Assembly: GCF_016765615.1 (NCBI RefSeq)
Contig: NZ_JAESWA010000017.1
Coordinates: forward strand, 310,001-374,000
Reading direction: 5' to 3'
Length of the DNA: 64,000 bases
Origin: Clostridium paridis
Lineage (GTDB): Bacteria; Bacillota; Clostridia; Clostridiales; Clostridiaceae
Shown here: in pieces, positions 17,111 to 27,838 of the stretch
Layout: every line of letters starts with the position of its first letter
Position numbering within the stretch: position 1 is the first letter of the stretch
Position numbers and translations under genes: made by a program
The notes under the pieces: model-generated
What the model saw: only the letters and a program-made list of their open reading frames with translations
Databases searched by the model: none
What the model was told of the DNA's origin: nothing

Positions 17111-18415
17111 TCAAATATTTTTTCTAATTATCTTTCTCATATCTCCAATCATATAAAGTGAGCCACAAATTAAAAGCATATCATCTTCAGCTATTTTACT
17201 TACAGCATATCTATATGCCTCTTCATAATTATCCATGGAAATAGCTTTTATTTCTTGTTCTAGGATTTTATCCCTTAAAACCTCAGAAAGTTCTGCTCTA
17301 TCAGAATGTGGAGTAACTGCAACAACTTCTTTAGCTAAAGGGCATATTTCCCTAATCATTTCATCTACTTGCTTATCAGCTAATATCCCCAAAATCAATA
17401 CTAAATTCTTATAATTAAAGTAGGTTCTTAGGTTTTCTTTAAGTTTTCTTATTCCATCTATATTATGAGCCCCATCTATTAGTATATAAGGCTTACCACT
17501 TAGTAGTTCCATTCTTCCCTTCCACTCTACTTCTTCTAAACCTTTATAAATATCGTTATCGCTTATAGATATTTCACCTAGTTCTGATAAAACCTTTATT
17601 GCTGTTATTGCAGTTAAGCAATTAACAACTTGATGTTTACCAAGTAAAGGTAAATTTATTTCTAAACTTTTATTTTCTATATTGTATTTGATTCTTTGAA
17701 ATACTTTAGAATCCTTTTGTAGCACTCCTAAAAATTCTGAAGAAATAGGATTAACACTATATATTTTTGATCCTAATTCCTTTGCTTTAGCTTTAATGAC
17801 TTCTAATACTTCTCGCTCTTGAGGATATAATATAACTGGAACATTCTCTTTAATAATACCAGCTTTCTCACCAGCTATTTCCTTTAATGTATCCCCTAAA
17901 ATATTCATATGATCGAAACTAATTGAAGTTATAACAGTTAAAATAGGTGTTAATACGTTAGTTGAATCTAGCTTACCACCAAGTCCAACCTCTATTACTC
18001 CAAAGTCTATTTTCATATCATAAAAATACTTAAACATTATACATGTAATTACTTCGAATTCTGTAGGTTGACCTAATCCTTCGTCAGCAACTACATCAAC
18101 TATTTCCCTTATTTCATTGACACACTTAGTTAAATGTTCTTTTGGAATATTAACTCCATCTATTTGTATACGTTCCTCAAATTCTTCTAAATATGGAGAA
18201 GTAAACATACCAACCTTATATCCTGCTTCTTTTAATATATTACTTATCATAGCTGTGGTTGAACCCTTGCCATTAGTACCTGCTAAGTGAATAAATTTTA
18301 TTTTTTTATGTGGATTACCTAATAGCTCAAGTAACCGTTCTGTTCTACTTAATCCAAAATTCATGCCGAACTTATTTAAACTATGAATATATTCAATACA
18401 ATTTTTATATTCCAT
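17111..18415 (-). CDS. folC: Bifunctional folylpolyglutamate synthase / dihydrofolate synthase
   Basis: Adds glutamate to dihydropteroate and polyglutamates to folates in an ATP-dependent ligation; cytosolic Mur-ligase fold. 434 residues. The P-loop is HLAGTNGKGSTT (43-54). The central domain has SFDHMNILGDTLKEIAGEKAGIIK, the FolC signature containing the carbamylated-Lys region, and the C-terminal domain has IDGAHNIDG. GGAGGAAGT precedes ATG 18415. It follows the HAD phosphatase gene by 14 bases, so the two are probably co-transcribed. Confidence 0.94.
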   Translation of the reverse strand: MEYKNCIEYIHSLNKFGMNFGLSRTERLLELLGNPHKKIKFIHLAGTNGKGSTTAMISNILKEAGYKVGMFTSPYLEEFEERIQIDGVNIPKEHLTKCVNEIREIVDVVADEGLGQPTEFEVITCIMFKYFYDMKIDFGVIEVGLGGKLDSTNVLTPILTVITSISFDHMNILGDTLKEIAGEKAGIIKENVPVILYPQEREVLEVIKAKAKELGSKIYSVNPISSEFLGVLQKDSKVFQRIKYNIENKSLEINLPLLGKHQVVNCLTAITAIKVLSELGEISISDNDIYKGLEEVEWKGRMELLSGKPYILIDGAHNIDGIRKLKENLRTYFNYKNLVLILGILADKQVDEMIREICPLAKEVVAVTPHSDRAELSEVLRDKILEQEIKAISMDNYEEAYRYAVSKIAEDDMLLICGSLYMIGDMRKIIRKNI

Positions 18416-18429
18416 ACTTCCTCCAACTT

Positions 18430-19227
18430 TTATGCTTCTTTTAACACCTTTTCCTTTATTACTTGAATTACTCCTTCTTCATCATTAGTTTTTGCTATAA
18501 ATCTACTATATGATTTTACATCCTCTGGAGCATTTTTCATCGCATAACTATAATAGGCTTCCCCTAACATTTCAACATCATTATAATAATCTCCAAAAAC
18601 CATCGTTTCTTCTTTTTGAACTCCTAGCAATCTTTGAATAGTTCTTAGTGATTTCCCTTTATTTATACCTTTCTTTCCTATGTCTAACCAAACTTGTCCT
18701 GAAACTGTGATTTGAAATTCCTCGCCCCAAACAGGAGTTATTATATTATTAGAATTTTCTGCAGAACCTAATTTATCATGAATTGATATTTTAATAATAT
18801 CATCATCAACTAAAAGTAAATCATCAACTTTTTCATATTCATGATAATATTTATTAAACTCTTCCATAAATACTTCATCATCACTATTTTCAATATAAGC
18901 TCTTTTTTTACCACATAAAACTATATTGGTTTCTGGAACTTTTCTAGCCTCTTCAATAATTTTATCAACCTTTTCTTTTGACATAGTTGAGGAGTATAGT
19001 TCCTTACCCTTATACATTACATATGCACCATTTTCAGCTAAGAAAAGAATATCATCCTTTATTTCATGAAAATTATTTTTCAAAGTATGATATGGTCTTC
19101 CACTTGCAGCAACAAAAACTACTCCTTTATTTAAAACTTTTTTAGCTATCTTAAAGAAATCCTTAGGCAATTGCCCTTTTGAATTTAATAAGGTTCCATC
19201 CATATCACTTGCAATTAACTTAATCAT
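18430..19227 (-). CDS. Cof-type HAD superfamily phosphatase
   Basis: A 265-residue class IIB (Cof) haloacid dehalogenase-type hydrolase. Motif I is DMDGTLLNSKG (Asp8 nucleophile), motif II is the Ser/Thr in FVAASGRP, motif III a Lys in the IGKKGINKGKSLR stretch, and motif IV VFGDYYNDVEM. A cap domain lies between motifs II and III. Such enzymes act on sugar phosphates, nucleotides or flavin precursors; the substrate cannot be told. The gene lies directly upstream of folC. FolC itself makes no use of a phosphatase, though pathways that feed it (dihydroneopterin phosphates) do, so a link is possible but unproven. Confidence 0.85.
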   Translation of the reverse strand: MIKLIASDMDGTLLNSKGQLPKDFFKIAKKVLNKGVVFVAASGRPYHTLKNNFHEIKDDILFLAENGAYVMYKGKELYSSTMSKEKVDKIIEEARKVPETNIVLCGKKRAYIENSDDEVFMEEFNKYYHEYEKVDDLLLVDDDIIKISIHDKLGSAENSNNIITPVWGEEFQITVSGQVWLDIGKKGINKGKSLRTIQRLLGVQKEETMVFGDYYNDVEMLGEAYYSYAMKNAPEDVKSYSRFIAKTNDEEGVIQVIKEKVLKEA

Positions 19228-19371
19228 AGCTTTTCCTCCTAATGTTTCTTTATATATATTAATTTTAGTATTACGTCTATGTTACAATTTGATTTTAACA
19301 CATTTGATCTTCATTTTACAAATGATAATTATTATTAACTAATCTAGTAAATCCCATATAAGGTTTTCATA

Positions 19372-19410
19372 TAAAAAGAAAACCCTAAGACTTCAAAATT
19401 ATCTTAGGGT
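19372..19410 (-). terminator. Terminator of valS
   Basis: On the minus strand ACCCTAAGA and TCTTAGGGT pair around an 11-base loop and are followed by TTTCTTTTT. Confidence 0.8.
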
Positions 19411-19438
19411 GATTTTTACTATATTTGTTTATTTAATA

Positions 19439-22081
19439 TTAGCCTAAAGCTTTAATTCTTAGAAGTACAGCTTCAAGCATTTCTTTATATTTTTCTCCTT
19501 TAGCTTTTTCAGCTTCAACTACATCTTGAGGAGCTTTTGCAGTAAATCTTTCATTTGAAAGCTTTCCTTCTACTCTCTTAATTTCCCCTTCAAGTTTAGT
19601 CTTTTCTTTGTTTAATCTATCTAATTCTTTATCTCTATCAACTAAATCTAATAGAGGCATAAATAATTCACCAACTTCAACTACAACTGAAACAGCATTT
19701 TCTGGGGCATTATTTTTATCTTCTATAAATTCCATCTCAGAAGCTGAAGCTAATTTTTCAAAGTAGCTTATTCCATTTTTAAATGCTTCTTCTGCTTCTT
19801 TATTTATATATGCAACTACCTTTGCTTTTCTTGATGGTGGTACATTCATTTCAACTCTTACATTTCTTAGTGATTTAATAGCATCAATTATATATCCCAT
19901 TTCTTTTTCTGCTTTTGCATCAACTAAGCCTTCGTTGTATTCTGGCCAACTTGAAATAGTAATTGACTCACTTTCATCACATAAATGAGTATATATTTCT
20001 TCTGTTATAAATGGCATAACTGGGTGAAGAAGTTTTAATCCTGTTTGAAGTACATCATATATTACATTGTATGCTATTCCTTTAGCTTTTTCATCTTCTC
20101 CATAGAATACAGGTTTAACTAATTCGATATACCAGTCACATAACTCATTCCACATGAAATCATAAACTTTTTGCAATGCAATTCCTAATTCAAATTTCTC
20201 TAAGTTATCAGTAGCGTCCTTAATTAAGGTGTTACATCTAGATAAAATCCATCTATCAGCTAATGAATAGTCTTTTTCGTCTTTATACTTATTCATTAAA
20301 TCTTTATCTAAATTCATCATTAAAAATCTTGATGCATTCCATATTTTATTAGCAAAGTTTCTTGCAGACTCTACTCTCTCAGGATAATATCTTATATCAT
20401 TTCCTGGTGCATTTCCTGTAACAAGCATAAATCTAAGTGCATCAGCACCATAAGTGTCTATTACCTCTAATGGATCTACACCATTACCAAGAGATTTACT
20501 CATTTTTCTACCTTCAGAGTCTCTTATGATACCATGAATAAGAACATTTTCAAATGGTGTTTCACCCATATTGTGAATTCCAGAGAATATCATTCTAGCA
20601 ACCCAGAAGAATATGATATCATAACCTGTAACAAGTACTGAATTAGGATAGAAGAAATCTAAATCTTCTGTTTTATCTGGCCAACCTAATGTTGAAAATG
20701 GCCATAAGGCTGATGAAAACCATGTATCTAAAACATCACTATCTTGAGTTATCTTATTAGATCCGCATTTTGTGCATGAACCTGGTTTTTCTTCGCTTAC
20801 CATTAGTTCTCCACATTCATCACAGTAGAATACTGGTATTCTGTGTCCCCACCATAGTTGTCTAGAAATACACCAGTCCTGAATGTTTTCCATCCAGTTA
20901 TAATATACTTTTTCAAATCTCTCTGGTATGAATTTTGTTTTCCCTTCTCTAACTACTTCTAATGCAGGTGTAGCAAGAGATTCCATCTTTACATACCATT
21001 GTTTTGATATAATTGGTTCTATTACAGTATTACATCTATCATGTGTTCCTACATTATGAGTATGAGGTTTTATTTTTACAAGTAATCCTTCTTTTTCAAG
21101 ATCTGAAACCATAGCTTTTCTAGCTTCATATCTATCTAGACCCGCATATTTTCCGCCAAGAGAATTAATTACTCCCTTATCATCCATTATTCTAATTTCT
21201 TTAAGTCCATGTCTCTTTCCTACTTCATAATCATTAGGATCATGGGCTGGTGTAATTTTAACTGCACCAGTTCCAAATTCAATATCAACATATTCATCTG
21301 CAATTATAGGAATTTCTCTTCCTACTAAAGGTAATATAAGAGTTTTTCCTACTAAATGTGAGAATCTTTCATCATTAGGATTAACAGCTACTGCAGTATC
21401 CCCTAGTAGTGTTTCTGGTCTTGTAGTTGCTATTTCTATAAACTCATCTGAATCCTTAACTGGATATTTTATATGCCAGAAGTTTCCTTCTTGTTCTTTA
21501 TATTCTATTTCGGCATCAGATAAAGCAGTTTCACATTTTGGACACCAATTTGTAATTCTGTTTCCTTGATATATAAGACCTTCATTATATAATTTAACAA
21601 AAACATGTCTAACAGCTTTGTTTAAATTCTCATCCATAGTAAAAGCTTCTCTTGTAAAATCAGCAGAAACTCCCATTTTCTTAAGCTGGGTTCTTATTCT
21701 TTCTCTATATTCATCTGACCATTCCCATACTTTTTCTAAGAATGCGTCTCTTCCTAATTCTTTTTTTACAAGTCCTTGCTTTAACAATTCATTTTCTACT
21801 TTAACTTCAGTTGCTATACTAGCGTGGTCTTCTCCTGGAAGCCAAAGAGTACAGTATCCTTGCATTCTCTTAAATCTTATTAGTATATCTTGAAGTGTAT
21901 TATCAAGTGCATGCCCTAAATGTAACTTTCCAGTTATATTTGGAGGTGGCATAACTATTGTATATGGTTTTTTTGATCTATCTACTTCAGGAGTAAAATA
22001 CTTTTTTTCCTCCCATACTTTATAAATTCTTTCCTCAAATTCTTTTGGATCATAGGTTGTTGAAATATTATTTTCGCTCAT
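19439..22081 (-). CDS. valS: Valyl-tRNA synthetase
   Basis: Charges tRNA-Val with valine; class Ia synthetase of 880 residues. HLGH is at 54-57, the editing (CP1) domain runs roughly 200-340 with [12 protein letters not shown], the zinc-ribbon-like C-x2-C motifs are near 420-440, KMSKS is at 526-530, the anticodon-binding helical domain follows, and a C-terminal coiled coil (about 810-880, [17 protein letters not shown]) is the ValS-specific tRNA arm. AAGGAGG precedes ATG 22081. Expression is controlled by the T-box leader upstream. Confidence 0.97.
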   Translation of the reverse strand: MSENNISTTYDPKEFEERIYKVWEEKKYFTPEVDRSKKPYTIVMPPPNITGKLHLGHALDNTLQDILIRFKRMQGYCTLWLPGEDHASIATEVKVENELLKQGLVKKELGRDAFLEKVWEWSDEYRERIRTQLKKMGVSADFTREAFTMDENLNKAVRHVFVKLYNEGLIYQGNRITNWCPKCETALSDAEIEYKEQEGNFWHIKYPVKDSDEFIEIATTRPETLLGDTAVAVNPNDERFSHLVGKTLILPLVGREIPIIADEYVDIEFGTGAVKITPAHDPNDYEVGKRHGLKEIRIMDDKGVINSLGGKYAGLDRYEARKAMVSDLEKEGLLVKIKPHTHNVGTHDRCNTVIEPIISKQWYVKMESLATPALEVVREGKTKFIPERFEKVYYNWMENIQDWCISRQLWWGHRIPVFYCDECGELMVSEEKPGSCTKCGSNKITQDSDVLDTWFSSALWPFSTLGWPDKTEDLDFFYPNSVLVTGYDIIFFWVARMIFSGIHNMGETPFENVLIHGIIRDSEGRKMSKSLGNGVDPLEVIDTYGADALRFMLVTGNAPGNDIRYYPERVESARNFANKIWNASRFLMMNLDKDLMNKYKDEKDYSLADRWILSRCNTLIKDATDNLEKFELGIALQKVYDFMWNELCDWYIELVKPVFYGEDEKAKGIAYNVIYDVLQTGLKLLHPVMPFITEEIYTHLCDESESITISSWPEYNEGLVDAKAEKEMGYIIDAIKSLRNVRVEMNVPPSRKAKVVAYINKEAEEAFKNGISYFEKLASASEMEFIEDKNNAPENAVSVVVEVGELFMPLLDLVDRDKELDRLNKEKTKLEGEIKRVEGKLSNERFTAKAPQDVVEAEKAKGEKYKEMLEAVLLRIKALG

Positions 22082-22097
22082 GTTATCCTCCTTAAAA

Positions 22098-22440
22098 TAC
22101 TACGTGAAATAAAAAAAAGCCTTAATCCTATAAAAGGACGAAGACTCGCGGTACCACCTTTTTTTCTACAACAATTGTTATAGACTCTTAATACTTTATC
22201 GGTATAGAACTACCGTCCTTGCTTACTAAAGAATTTTATTGTGAAACTTAATTTATACTTGTAATAAAATTGTGGTTTCTGACAATTTTATTGCATGTGT
22301 AAATTGCTAGATGAACTAAAATTCTTATAAATACGCATATTTATTTTCAGCAAAGATGCTCAAAAGCTACCTTCAAGATAACAGATATAGAAAACCTTAC
22401 AGCCTTGGGTTTTCCTCTCTTAATATCATTAATATCTCTA
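22098..22440 (-). promoter_or_regulatory. T-box riboswitch (tRNA-Val sensing) upstream of valS
   Basis: The minus strand carries the T-box core AGGTGGTACCGCG (about 22162-22150), followed by a stem of AGTCTT-CGTCC with GGATTAAGGCT and then TTTTTTTTT, which is the terminator. The core can pair with the 5' part of that stem to form the antiterminator. Upstream lies a long stem-loop region, with GAGAGG, a distal loop and, on its 3' side, GAAGGTAGC. Its GTA triplet (22370-22368) is the best candidate for the specifier and reads as a valine codon, matching the downstream gene. Uncharged tRNA-Val should promote read-through. The exact stem I boundaries are approximate. Confidence 0.92.
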
Positions 22441-22484
22441 CTCCTCTTTATCATAGCATAGATATAAATTTGTATATTAATTAT

Positions 22485-22512
22485 ATTATATTATTGAATC
22501 TTAATCTGTCAA
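22485..22512 (-). promoter_or_regulatory. Sigma-A promoter of the valS T-box leader
   Basis: TTGACA (22512-22507), a 16-base spacer and TATAAT (22490-22485) on the minus strand. The start would be about 40 bases ahead of stem I of the T-box. Confidence 0.7.
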
Positions 22513-22565
22513 GGATAAATAGTAATAATTTCATTATATAATAAACCACTAATATTTCTAAAAAC

Positions 22566-22597
22566 AAAAACCAGAAGCCCTAAAACTTCTGGTTTTT
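22566..22597 (-). terminator. Terminator of the dehydratase-activator gene
   Basis: AAAAACCAGAAG and CTTCTGGTTTTT form a 12-pair stem directly after the stop at 22604. On the minus strand the 3' arm ends in T residues. Confidence 0.8.
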
Positions 22598-22603
22598 CAC
22601 TAT

Positions 22604-25600
22604 TTAAACATTTCTAACTTCTTCATTAAGCCATAAAACTTTCTTAGGTTTTTGATTTGCATCTAAATTCTTAAATGCTGTTGCAAACATTAGCTTAATT
22701 CTATTTAATTGGTTTACTTCAGAAGCACCTGGGTCGTAGTCAATAGCTACTACATTAGATAATGGATATCTATGCTTAAGTGCTTTAATCATTCCCTTTC
22801 CAGTAACATGATTAGGAAGACATGCAAATGGCTGCATACAAATAATATTATTAACACCACTTTCTATAAGCTCCATCATCTCAGCTGTTAAGAACCAACC
22901 TTCACCAGTTTGGTGTCCTAAAGATAATATTTGCGATGCCATATTTCCTAATTCTTGAATACTTACTGGCGGATGGAATCTTTCACTTTCCTCTAATGCT
23001 TTTTTCATTTCTTTTCTATATAACTCCATAGCCCAAATAGCTAGGTGTCCATTGTTCTTACTCTTCTTACTAAATGAAAGATATCTATATTTAAAGTCTG
23101 AATCGTAAGCTGAATAGAAGAAGAAATCTAAAAGATCTGGAACTACTGCTTCTCCACCTTCATTTTCTATTATACTAACTACATCATTATTAGCTAATGG
23201 ATGGAATTTAACTAGGATTTCACCTACTACCCCAATCCTTGGCTTCTTAATATCTAAAAGTTCTAATTCATCAAATTCCTTAATTATACCTCTAACAGTT
23301 TTCTTAAAGGTCGATAATGAACCTCTTTTAACACTTTCAATAGCTATTGCTCTCCACTTTTCATATAGCGCATTTGCACTACCTTTAACTTTTTCATAAG
23401 GTCTTACTCTATATAAAACTCTCATGAATAAATCTCCATATACAAGTGACATTAAAGCTTTATTAAGTAACTTAAGTGTAAGCTTAAAGCCAGGATGTTT
23501 TTCCATACCAACTGCATTAAGTGATAAAACTGGAATATTTTCAAAACCTGCTTCTACTAATGCTTTTTTAAGGAATGCTATATAGTTAGTTGCTCTACAA
23601 CCACCACCAGTTTGTGAGATGATTACAGATGTATTATTCAAATCATATTTTCCTGATTTTAATGCATGTATTATTTGTCCAATTGTAATTATAGAAGGAT
23701 AACAAGCATCATTATTTACATATTTTAATCCCTCTTCTATAGCCATCTTATCTTCTTCTGGCACTACAACTTTATAACCTGACGAATTAAATGCAGCCTC
23801 CACCAAATCAAAATGGATAGGTGACATTTGAGGTGCTAATATTGTATGAGTTTTTCTCATTTCCTTTGTGAAAGTAGGAGATTTATATTTAAACTCTTCC
23901 TTCACTGGAACATAATGATTTCTAATTCTTTCTTCAATAGCTGCTTTTAAACTTCTAATTCTTATTCTAACAGCACCTAGGTTATTTCCTTCATCTATTT
24001 TTAATACAGTGTATATCTTTCCACTAGCATTTAAAATTTCTTGTACTTGATCTGTAGTAACTGCATCAAGTCCACAACCAAAGGAATTCAATTGAACTAA
24101 CTCTAAATTATCATTTTCACACACATGTGCTGCTGCACTGTATAATCTTGAATGGTATGTCCATTGGTCAACAACTCTAAGTGGTCTTTCTAAGTTTCCT
24201 AAGTGAGCAACAGAATCTTCAGTTAAAACAGCCATTCCATAAGAAGTAATTATATTAGGTATACCATGGTTTATTTCAGGATCCACATGATATGGTCTTC
24301 CTCCTAAAACGATACCCTTCTTTCCAGTTTCTTTTAGATAAGCAATTACTTCTTCACCCTTATCTCTTATATCCTGCTTATATTTTTCTCTTTCATTCCA
24401 AGCTAAATCTAAAGCTTTCTTACACTCTTCAACAGTTACATTAAAGCCCTTAAATTCTTCAACTAATCTTGGAAGCAATCTTTCCTTATCATTTAATGAG
24501 AAAAATGGATTCAAGTAGTTAATGTTTTTTTCTTGTATCACATCCATATTATTCTTTATTACTTCTGGATAGGAAGTAACTATAGGACAATTGTAATGAT
24601 TATTTGCTCTTTCATCTTCTTTTTTTTCATAAGCTATAGAAGGATAGAATATATTTTCAATACCTCTATTAACTAATGCCATTATATGTCCATGAACAAT
24701 TTTAGCTGGATAACATGCAGATTCCGAAGGTATAGTTTCTATTCCCATTTCATAAATCTGTTTAGTACTTCTTGGCGATAATTCCACTCTAAAACCTAAG
24801 TCGTTTAAAAAAGTGAACCAGAATGGGTAATTTTCATATATATTTAATACTCTAGGAATTCCTATGGTTCCCCTTTTGGCTTCTTCTTTCTTTAAAGGAA
24901 TATAATTAAATGTTCTCTTATATTTATAATCATAAAGATTAGGTACATCATCATTTGATACTTTACCTATTATTGGTCTTTCGCATCTATTTCCTGATAT
25001 AAATGTTTCTCCATTAGAGAATTTATTTTTTGTTAATAAACAGTTGTTACCACATAGACCACATCTCTCTAATGATGTATCAAAACCAAAGCTTTCTAAT
25101 TCATGGGCCTTAAGTATGTTACTCTCAGAATCTTGAACATATCTTTCTTTTGATATTAATGCTGCACCAAAAGCGCCCATTAGTCCTGCAATATCTGGTC
25201 TTATAACTTCTCTTTCTGAAACTAATTCAAAACTTCTAAGAACAGCATCATTATAGAAGGTACCCCCTTGAACAATGATCTTCTTACCCATTTCTTCTTT
25301 TCTTCTAATTTTAATTACTTTAAATAAAGCATTTTTTATAACTGAGTAAGAAAGTCCAGCAGAGATATCTCCTACTGTTGCTCCTTCCTTTTGAGCTTGC
25401 TTTACTCTTGAGTTCATAAATACAGTACATCTAGACCCTAAGTCTACTGGATTAGAAGCATATAATGCCTCTTTAGCAAAATCTTTAACTTCCATATTAA
25501 GAGACTTAGCAAAGGTTTCAATAAATGAACCGCATCCTGACGAACAAGCTTCGTTTAGTAATATACTGTCAATTACACCATTTTTTATTCTAAGACACTT

Positions 25601-26869
25601 CATATCTTGTCCACCAATGTCTAAAATAAAATCCACACCCGGTAGGAAATGCTCTGCAGCCTTGTAGTGAGCTATGGTTTCTATTTCTCCAATATCAATA
25701 TGTAGTGCTGATTTTATTAAACCTTCTCCATACCCAGTTACAGTTGAATTTACAATCTTAGCTGTCTTAGGTAATTTTTCATAGATATCCTTTAATATAC
25801 CTACAACTCTTACTAATGGACTTCCTTCATTTGATCCATAGTATGAGTATAATATTTGTCCTTCTTCGCCAATCAAAGCAACTTTAGTAGTTGTTGATCC
25901 AGCATCTATACCCAAATAGCAATTTCCAGAATAATTTTCAATCTCATCTCTTTTTGCTTTATTTTTATCATGTCTATCTTTAAATTCTTGAAGTTCTTGT
26001 TCATCTTTAAATAAGGCTCTTAAACTATCTATTTCATGTTCTTCAATATTAGATAAATCTTTTAGCTTGTCTACTATATCTTTAAATATAACAGTTTCAT
26101 GTTCTTTTGATGATATTGCAGCACCTAAAGCAACAAAAAGTTGTGAATTCTCTGGAAAAATCACATCATCATCTTTTAAATTTAATGTTTCAATAAATCT
26201 TTTTCTTAACTCTGATAAGAAGAATAATGGACCTCCTAAAAATGCTACTTTTCCTCTTATAGGCTTTCCACATGCAAGTCCACTTATTGTTTGATTAACT
26301 ACCGCTTGTAAAACAGAAGCTGCTATATCTTCCTTCTTTGCACCTTCATTTATTAAAGGTTGTACATCTGTTTTAGCAAAAACTCCACATCTTGCTGCAA
26401 TTGGGTATATAACTTCATAATTCTTAGCAAGATCATTAAGACCAGAAGCATCAGTTTTTAATAAGGATGCCATTTGATCAATGAATGCACCTGTCCCCCC
26501 AGCGCAGCTACCATTCATTCTTTGCTCAATTCCACCTTTGAAATATGTGATTTTAGCATCTTCTCCGCCTAATTCGATTGCAACATCTGTTTCTGGAATA
26601 ATCTCTTCTACCGTTTTAGTACAAGCTACAACTTCTTGTATAAAATTAACTCCAAGCCACTTTGCAACTGAAAGTCCGCCTGAACCTGTAATGCTTATTG
26701 ATATTTCAGTATTACCTAATTGCTTATAAGATTCCCTAATCAATCCTATAATAGTGCTTTTAATATCTGAAAAATGTCTTTTATATCTACTAAATACTAT
26801 TTTATTAGACGCATTTAATACTACTAATTTAACGGTGGTAGACCCAACGTCTAACCCTAAATTATACAT
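22604..26869 (-). CDS. Fused 2-hydroxyacyl-CoA dehydratase activator-type protein (BcrAD/BadFG plus DUF2229 plus dehydratase-like)
   Basis: A protein of 1,421 residues. Two ASKHA-type activator domains lie in tandem: about 1-270, beginning [11 protein letters not shown] with SCAGGTGAF, and about 315-575, beginning [11 protein letters not shown] with CSSGCGSF. Each conserves the GDP/ATP-binding DxGST loop and the cysteine that in HgdC-type activators holds a shared [4Fe-4S] cluster. A cysteine block CGLCGNNC plus NRCERP (about 620-655) follows, then a DUF2229 region and a C-terminal part resembling dehydratase subunits. Known activators pass electrons by ATP hydrolysis to the dehydratase; here both parts are in one chain. 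The substrate is unknown, and no acyl-CoA genes adjoin it. ATG 26869 has GGAAGGGG upstream. Confidence 0.85.
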   Translation of the reverse strand: MYNLGLDVGSTTVKLVVLNASNKIVFSRYKRHFSDIKSTIIGLIRESYKQLGNTEISISITGSGGLSVAKWLGVNFIQEVVACTKTVEEIIPETDVAIELGGEDAKITYFKGGIEQRMNGSCAGGTGAFIDQMASLLKTDASGLNDLAKNYEVIYPIAARCGVFAKTDVQPLINEGAKKEDIAASVLQAVVNQTISGLACGKPIRGKVAFLGGPLFFLSELRKRFIETLNLKDDDVIFPENSQLFVALGAAISSKEHETVIFKDIVDKLKDLSNIEEHEIDSLRALFKDEQELQEFKDRHDKNKAKRDEIENYSGNCYLGIDAGSTTTKVALIGEEGQILYSYYGSNEGSPLVRVVGILKDIYEKLPKTAKIVNSTVTGYGEGLIKSALHIDIGEIETIAHYKAAEHFLPGVDFILDIGGQDMKCLRIKNGVIDSILLNEACSSGCGSFIETFAKSLNMEVKDFAKEALYASNPVDLGSRCTVFMNSRVKQAQKEGATVGDISAGLSYSVIKNALFKVIKIRRKEEMGKKIIVQGGTFYNDAVLRSFELVSEREVIRPDIAGLMGAFGAALISKERYVQDSESNILKAHELESFGFDTSLERCGLCGNNCLLTKNKFSNGETFISGNRCERPIIGKVSNDDVPNLYDYKYKRTFNYIPLKKEEAKRGTIGIPRVLNIYENYPFWFTFLNDLGFRVELSPRSTKQIYEMGIETIPSESACYPAKIVHGHIMALVNRGIENIFYPSIAYEKKEDERANNHYNCPIVTSYPEVIKNNMDVIQEKNINYLNPFFSLNDKERLLPRLVEEFKGFNVTVEECKKALDLAWNEREKYKQDIRDKGEEVIAYLKETGKKGIVLGGRPYHVDPEINHGIPNIITSYGMAVLTEDSVAHLGNLERPLRVVDQWTYHSRLYSAAAHVCENDNLELVQLNSFGCGLDAVTTDQVQEILNASGKIYTVLKIDEGNNLGAVRIRIRSLKAAIEERIRNHYVPVKEEFKYKSPTFTKEMRKTHTILAPQMSPIHFDLVEAAFNSSGYKVVVPEEDKMAIEEGLKYVNNDACYPSIITIGQIIHALKSGKYDLNNTSVIISQTGGGCRATNYIAFLKKALVEAGFENIPVLSLNAVGMEKHPGFKLTLKLLNKALMSLVYGDLFMRVLYRVRPYEKVKGSANALYEKWRAIAIESVKRGSLSTFKKTVRGIIKEFDELELLDIKKPRIGVVGEILVKFHPLANNDVVSIIENEGGEAVVPDLLDFFFYSAYDSDFKYRYLSFSKKSKNNGHLAIWAMELYRKEMKKALEESERFHPPVSIQELGNMASQILSLGHQTGEGWFLTAEMMELIESGVNNIICMQPFACLPNHVTGKGMIKALKHRYPLSNVVAIDYDPGASEVNQLNRIKLMFATAFKNLDANQKPKKVLWLNEEVRNV

Positions 26870-26890
26870 TAAACCCCTTCCTTTCTTCAT

Positions 26891-26928
26891 AAAAAATCGT
26901 CAAGGCGATTATGAGCCGTCGATTTTTT
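26891..26928. terminator. Terminator-like hairpin in the leader of the dehydratase-activator gene (left module of repeat A copy 2)
   Basis: AAAAAATCG (26891-26899) pairs with CGATTTTTT (26920-26928), with an inner GGC/GCC pair. On the minus strand the T-run ends about 20 bases ahead of the start codon at 26869, just before the ribosome site. This would terminate or attenuate transcription entering from upstream. The first 20 bases are identical to 38942-38961. Confidence 0.6.
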
Positions 26929-27087
26929 TCTCGCATCTGCCTTTCCAAACGCATGTGTGGAAAACTTGGCAGGCGACTAATTCTACTTTTTACTCTTTGG
27001 GAGTCTAGTAAATCCTTAGATTATAGTTGAATTATATTGTTATCAACAATCTTAAAATATTAGAAATTCCTAGGAGAGTAAAAAAAC
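26891..27087. repeat. Modular intergenic repeat, family A, copy 2 (longest)
   Basis: It has three parts. The left hairpin module (26891-26928) is shared with copy 3. A spacer contains a small hairpin TTTCCA/TGGAAA (26942-26963). A core (26962-27087) aligns closely with copy 1, with shared blocks TTGGCAGGCGACTAATTCTA, TTTTTACTCTTT, TCTAGTAAATCCTTAGAT and CTTAAAATATTAGAAATTCCT, the last two with one or two changes. No ORF is present. It occupies the space between the divergent dehydratase-activator and TPR genes. Confidence 0.75.
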
Positions 27088-27172
27088 TAGAAAGACCCCA
27101 CTTAATTATATTATTAAAAATGCGGTTTTAAAAGTTAAAAATATATTTACTTAAAATATAGTTTAATAGCTA

Positions 27173-27273
27173 ATTGGGCTTTAAGTTCAACTTTTAACCT
27201 ATTCATTCTTGAAAATATCCTGAACTTAAAACTTTCAAAAAAGAATAAGTTGAGTTTCCTGTAAAAACCCTAG
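27173..27273. repeat. Palindromic intergenic repeat, family B, copy 2
   Basis: The 101 bases align end to end with 336-434. Conserved segments are TTTAAGTTCAACT, TATTCAT, TGAAAAT-TCCTGAA, TTTCAAA-AAGAATAA and TAAAAACCCTA. The arms GGG/CCC, AAGTTCAAC/GTTGAGTTT and TATTC/GAATA pair. It lies about 105 bases ahead of the TPR gene, next to a family A copy. Confidence 0.75.
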
Positions 27274-27379
27274 AATATAGATTTCATAAGAATATTAACT
27301 ATTTTTATGTTTGTTGAATATTAAATTTTTTTATGTCAAAAATTAAACTATAATAAACCAAAATAATTATGGAGGTACT

Positions 27380-27724
27380 ATGAGTTATTTTCAAGAAGCA
27401 AACAATCTTTACAATAGTAAAAACTACCTTAAGGCATTGGATTATTATGAAAAAGCTATAAAAATCAACGAAAATTTATCTTGCTCATATTATAATGCAG
27501 GAGTATGTGCTATAAAAATGAAAAATTATAATATAGCAATCAAATACATAGAAAAGGCTTTAAGCTATTCAGCTGAAAGTAAGTATTTTTTTAATCTTGC
27601 TTATTCATATGCAATGATTTCTAATTCTAAAAAAGCACTTTTATATTTTAATAGAGCATGGGCTTTAGATAATAATGATACTGATTGTAAAAAAGCAATT
27701 GATTTACTTTTAAAAAAACTTTAA
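27380..27724 (+). CDS. Small TPR-repeat protein
   Basis: 114 residues made of three tetratricopeptide repeats. Each shows the W/Y-x-x-A/G ... A ... Y/F ... A pattern: AKDYYEKAIKINENL-like (residues about 5-35), YNAGVCAIKMKNYNIAIKYIEKAL (about 36-65) and FFNLAYSYAMISNSKKALLYFNRAW (about 70-100). There is no signal peptide or membrane helix, so it is cytosolic. TGGAGGTACT precedes ATG 27380. Such short TPR proteins mediate protein contacts; the partner is not indicated. The gene stands alone behind two repeat elements and ends in a terminator. Confidence 0.75.
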   Translation: MSYFQEANNLYNSKNYLKALDYYEKAIKINENLSCSYYNAGVCAIKMKNYNIAIKYIEKALSYSAESKYFFNLAYSYAMISNSKKALLYFNRAWALDNNDTDCKKAIDLLLKKL

Positions 27725-27755
27725 TAGGGATTCCATACATTTGGTATCCCTATTA
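27723..27755 (+). terminator. Terminator of the TPR gene
   Basis: AATAGGGAT and ATCCCTATT pair with an inner CCA/TGG. The hairpin begins on the stop codon. Confidence 0.65.
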
Positions 27756-27838
27756 TTATAAATGAGTTTTTAAATTAATCAATAGTATTTAAACAAATTA
27801 TGAACGAGTTAATATTTCAAATTCATATATAGAAAACA

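Noticed and set aside
22356-22541. Small plus-strand ORF of about 61 codons
   Set aside because: It lies antisense to the T-box leader and its promoter, has no ribosome site, and its composition is AT-driven.
26962-27087. Family A core as an insertion sequence
   Set aside because: No transposase frame, no clear target duplication and less than 200 bases in length; only a miniature or non-mobile element is compatible.
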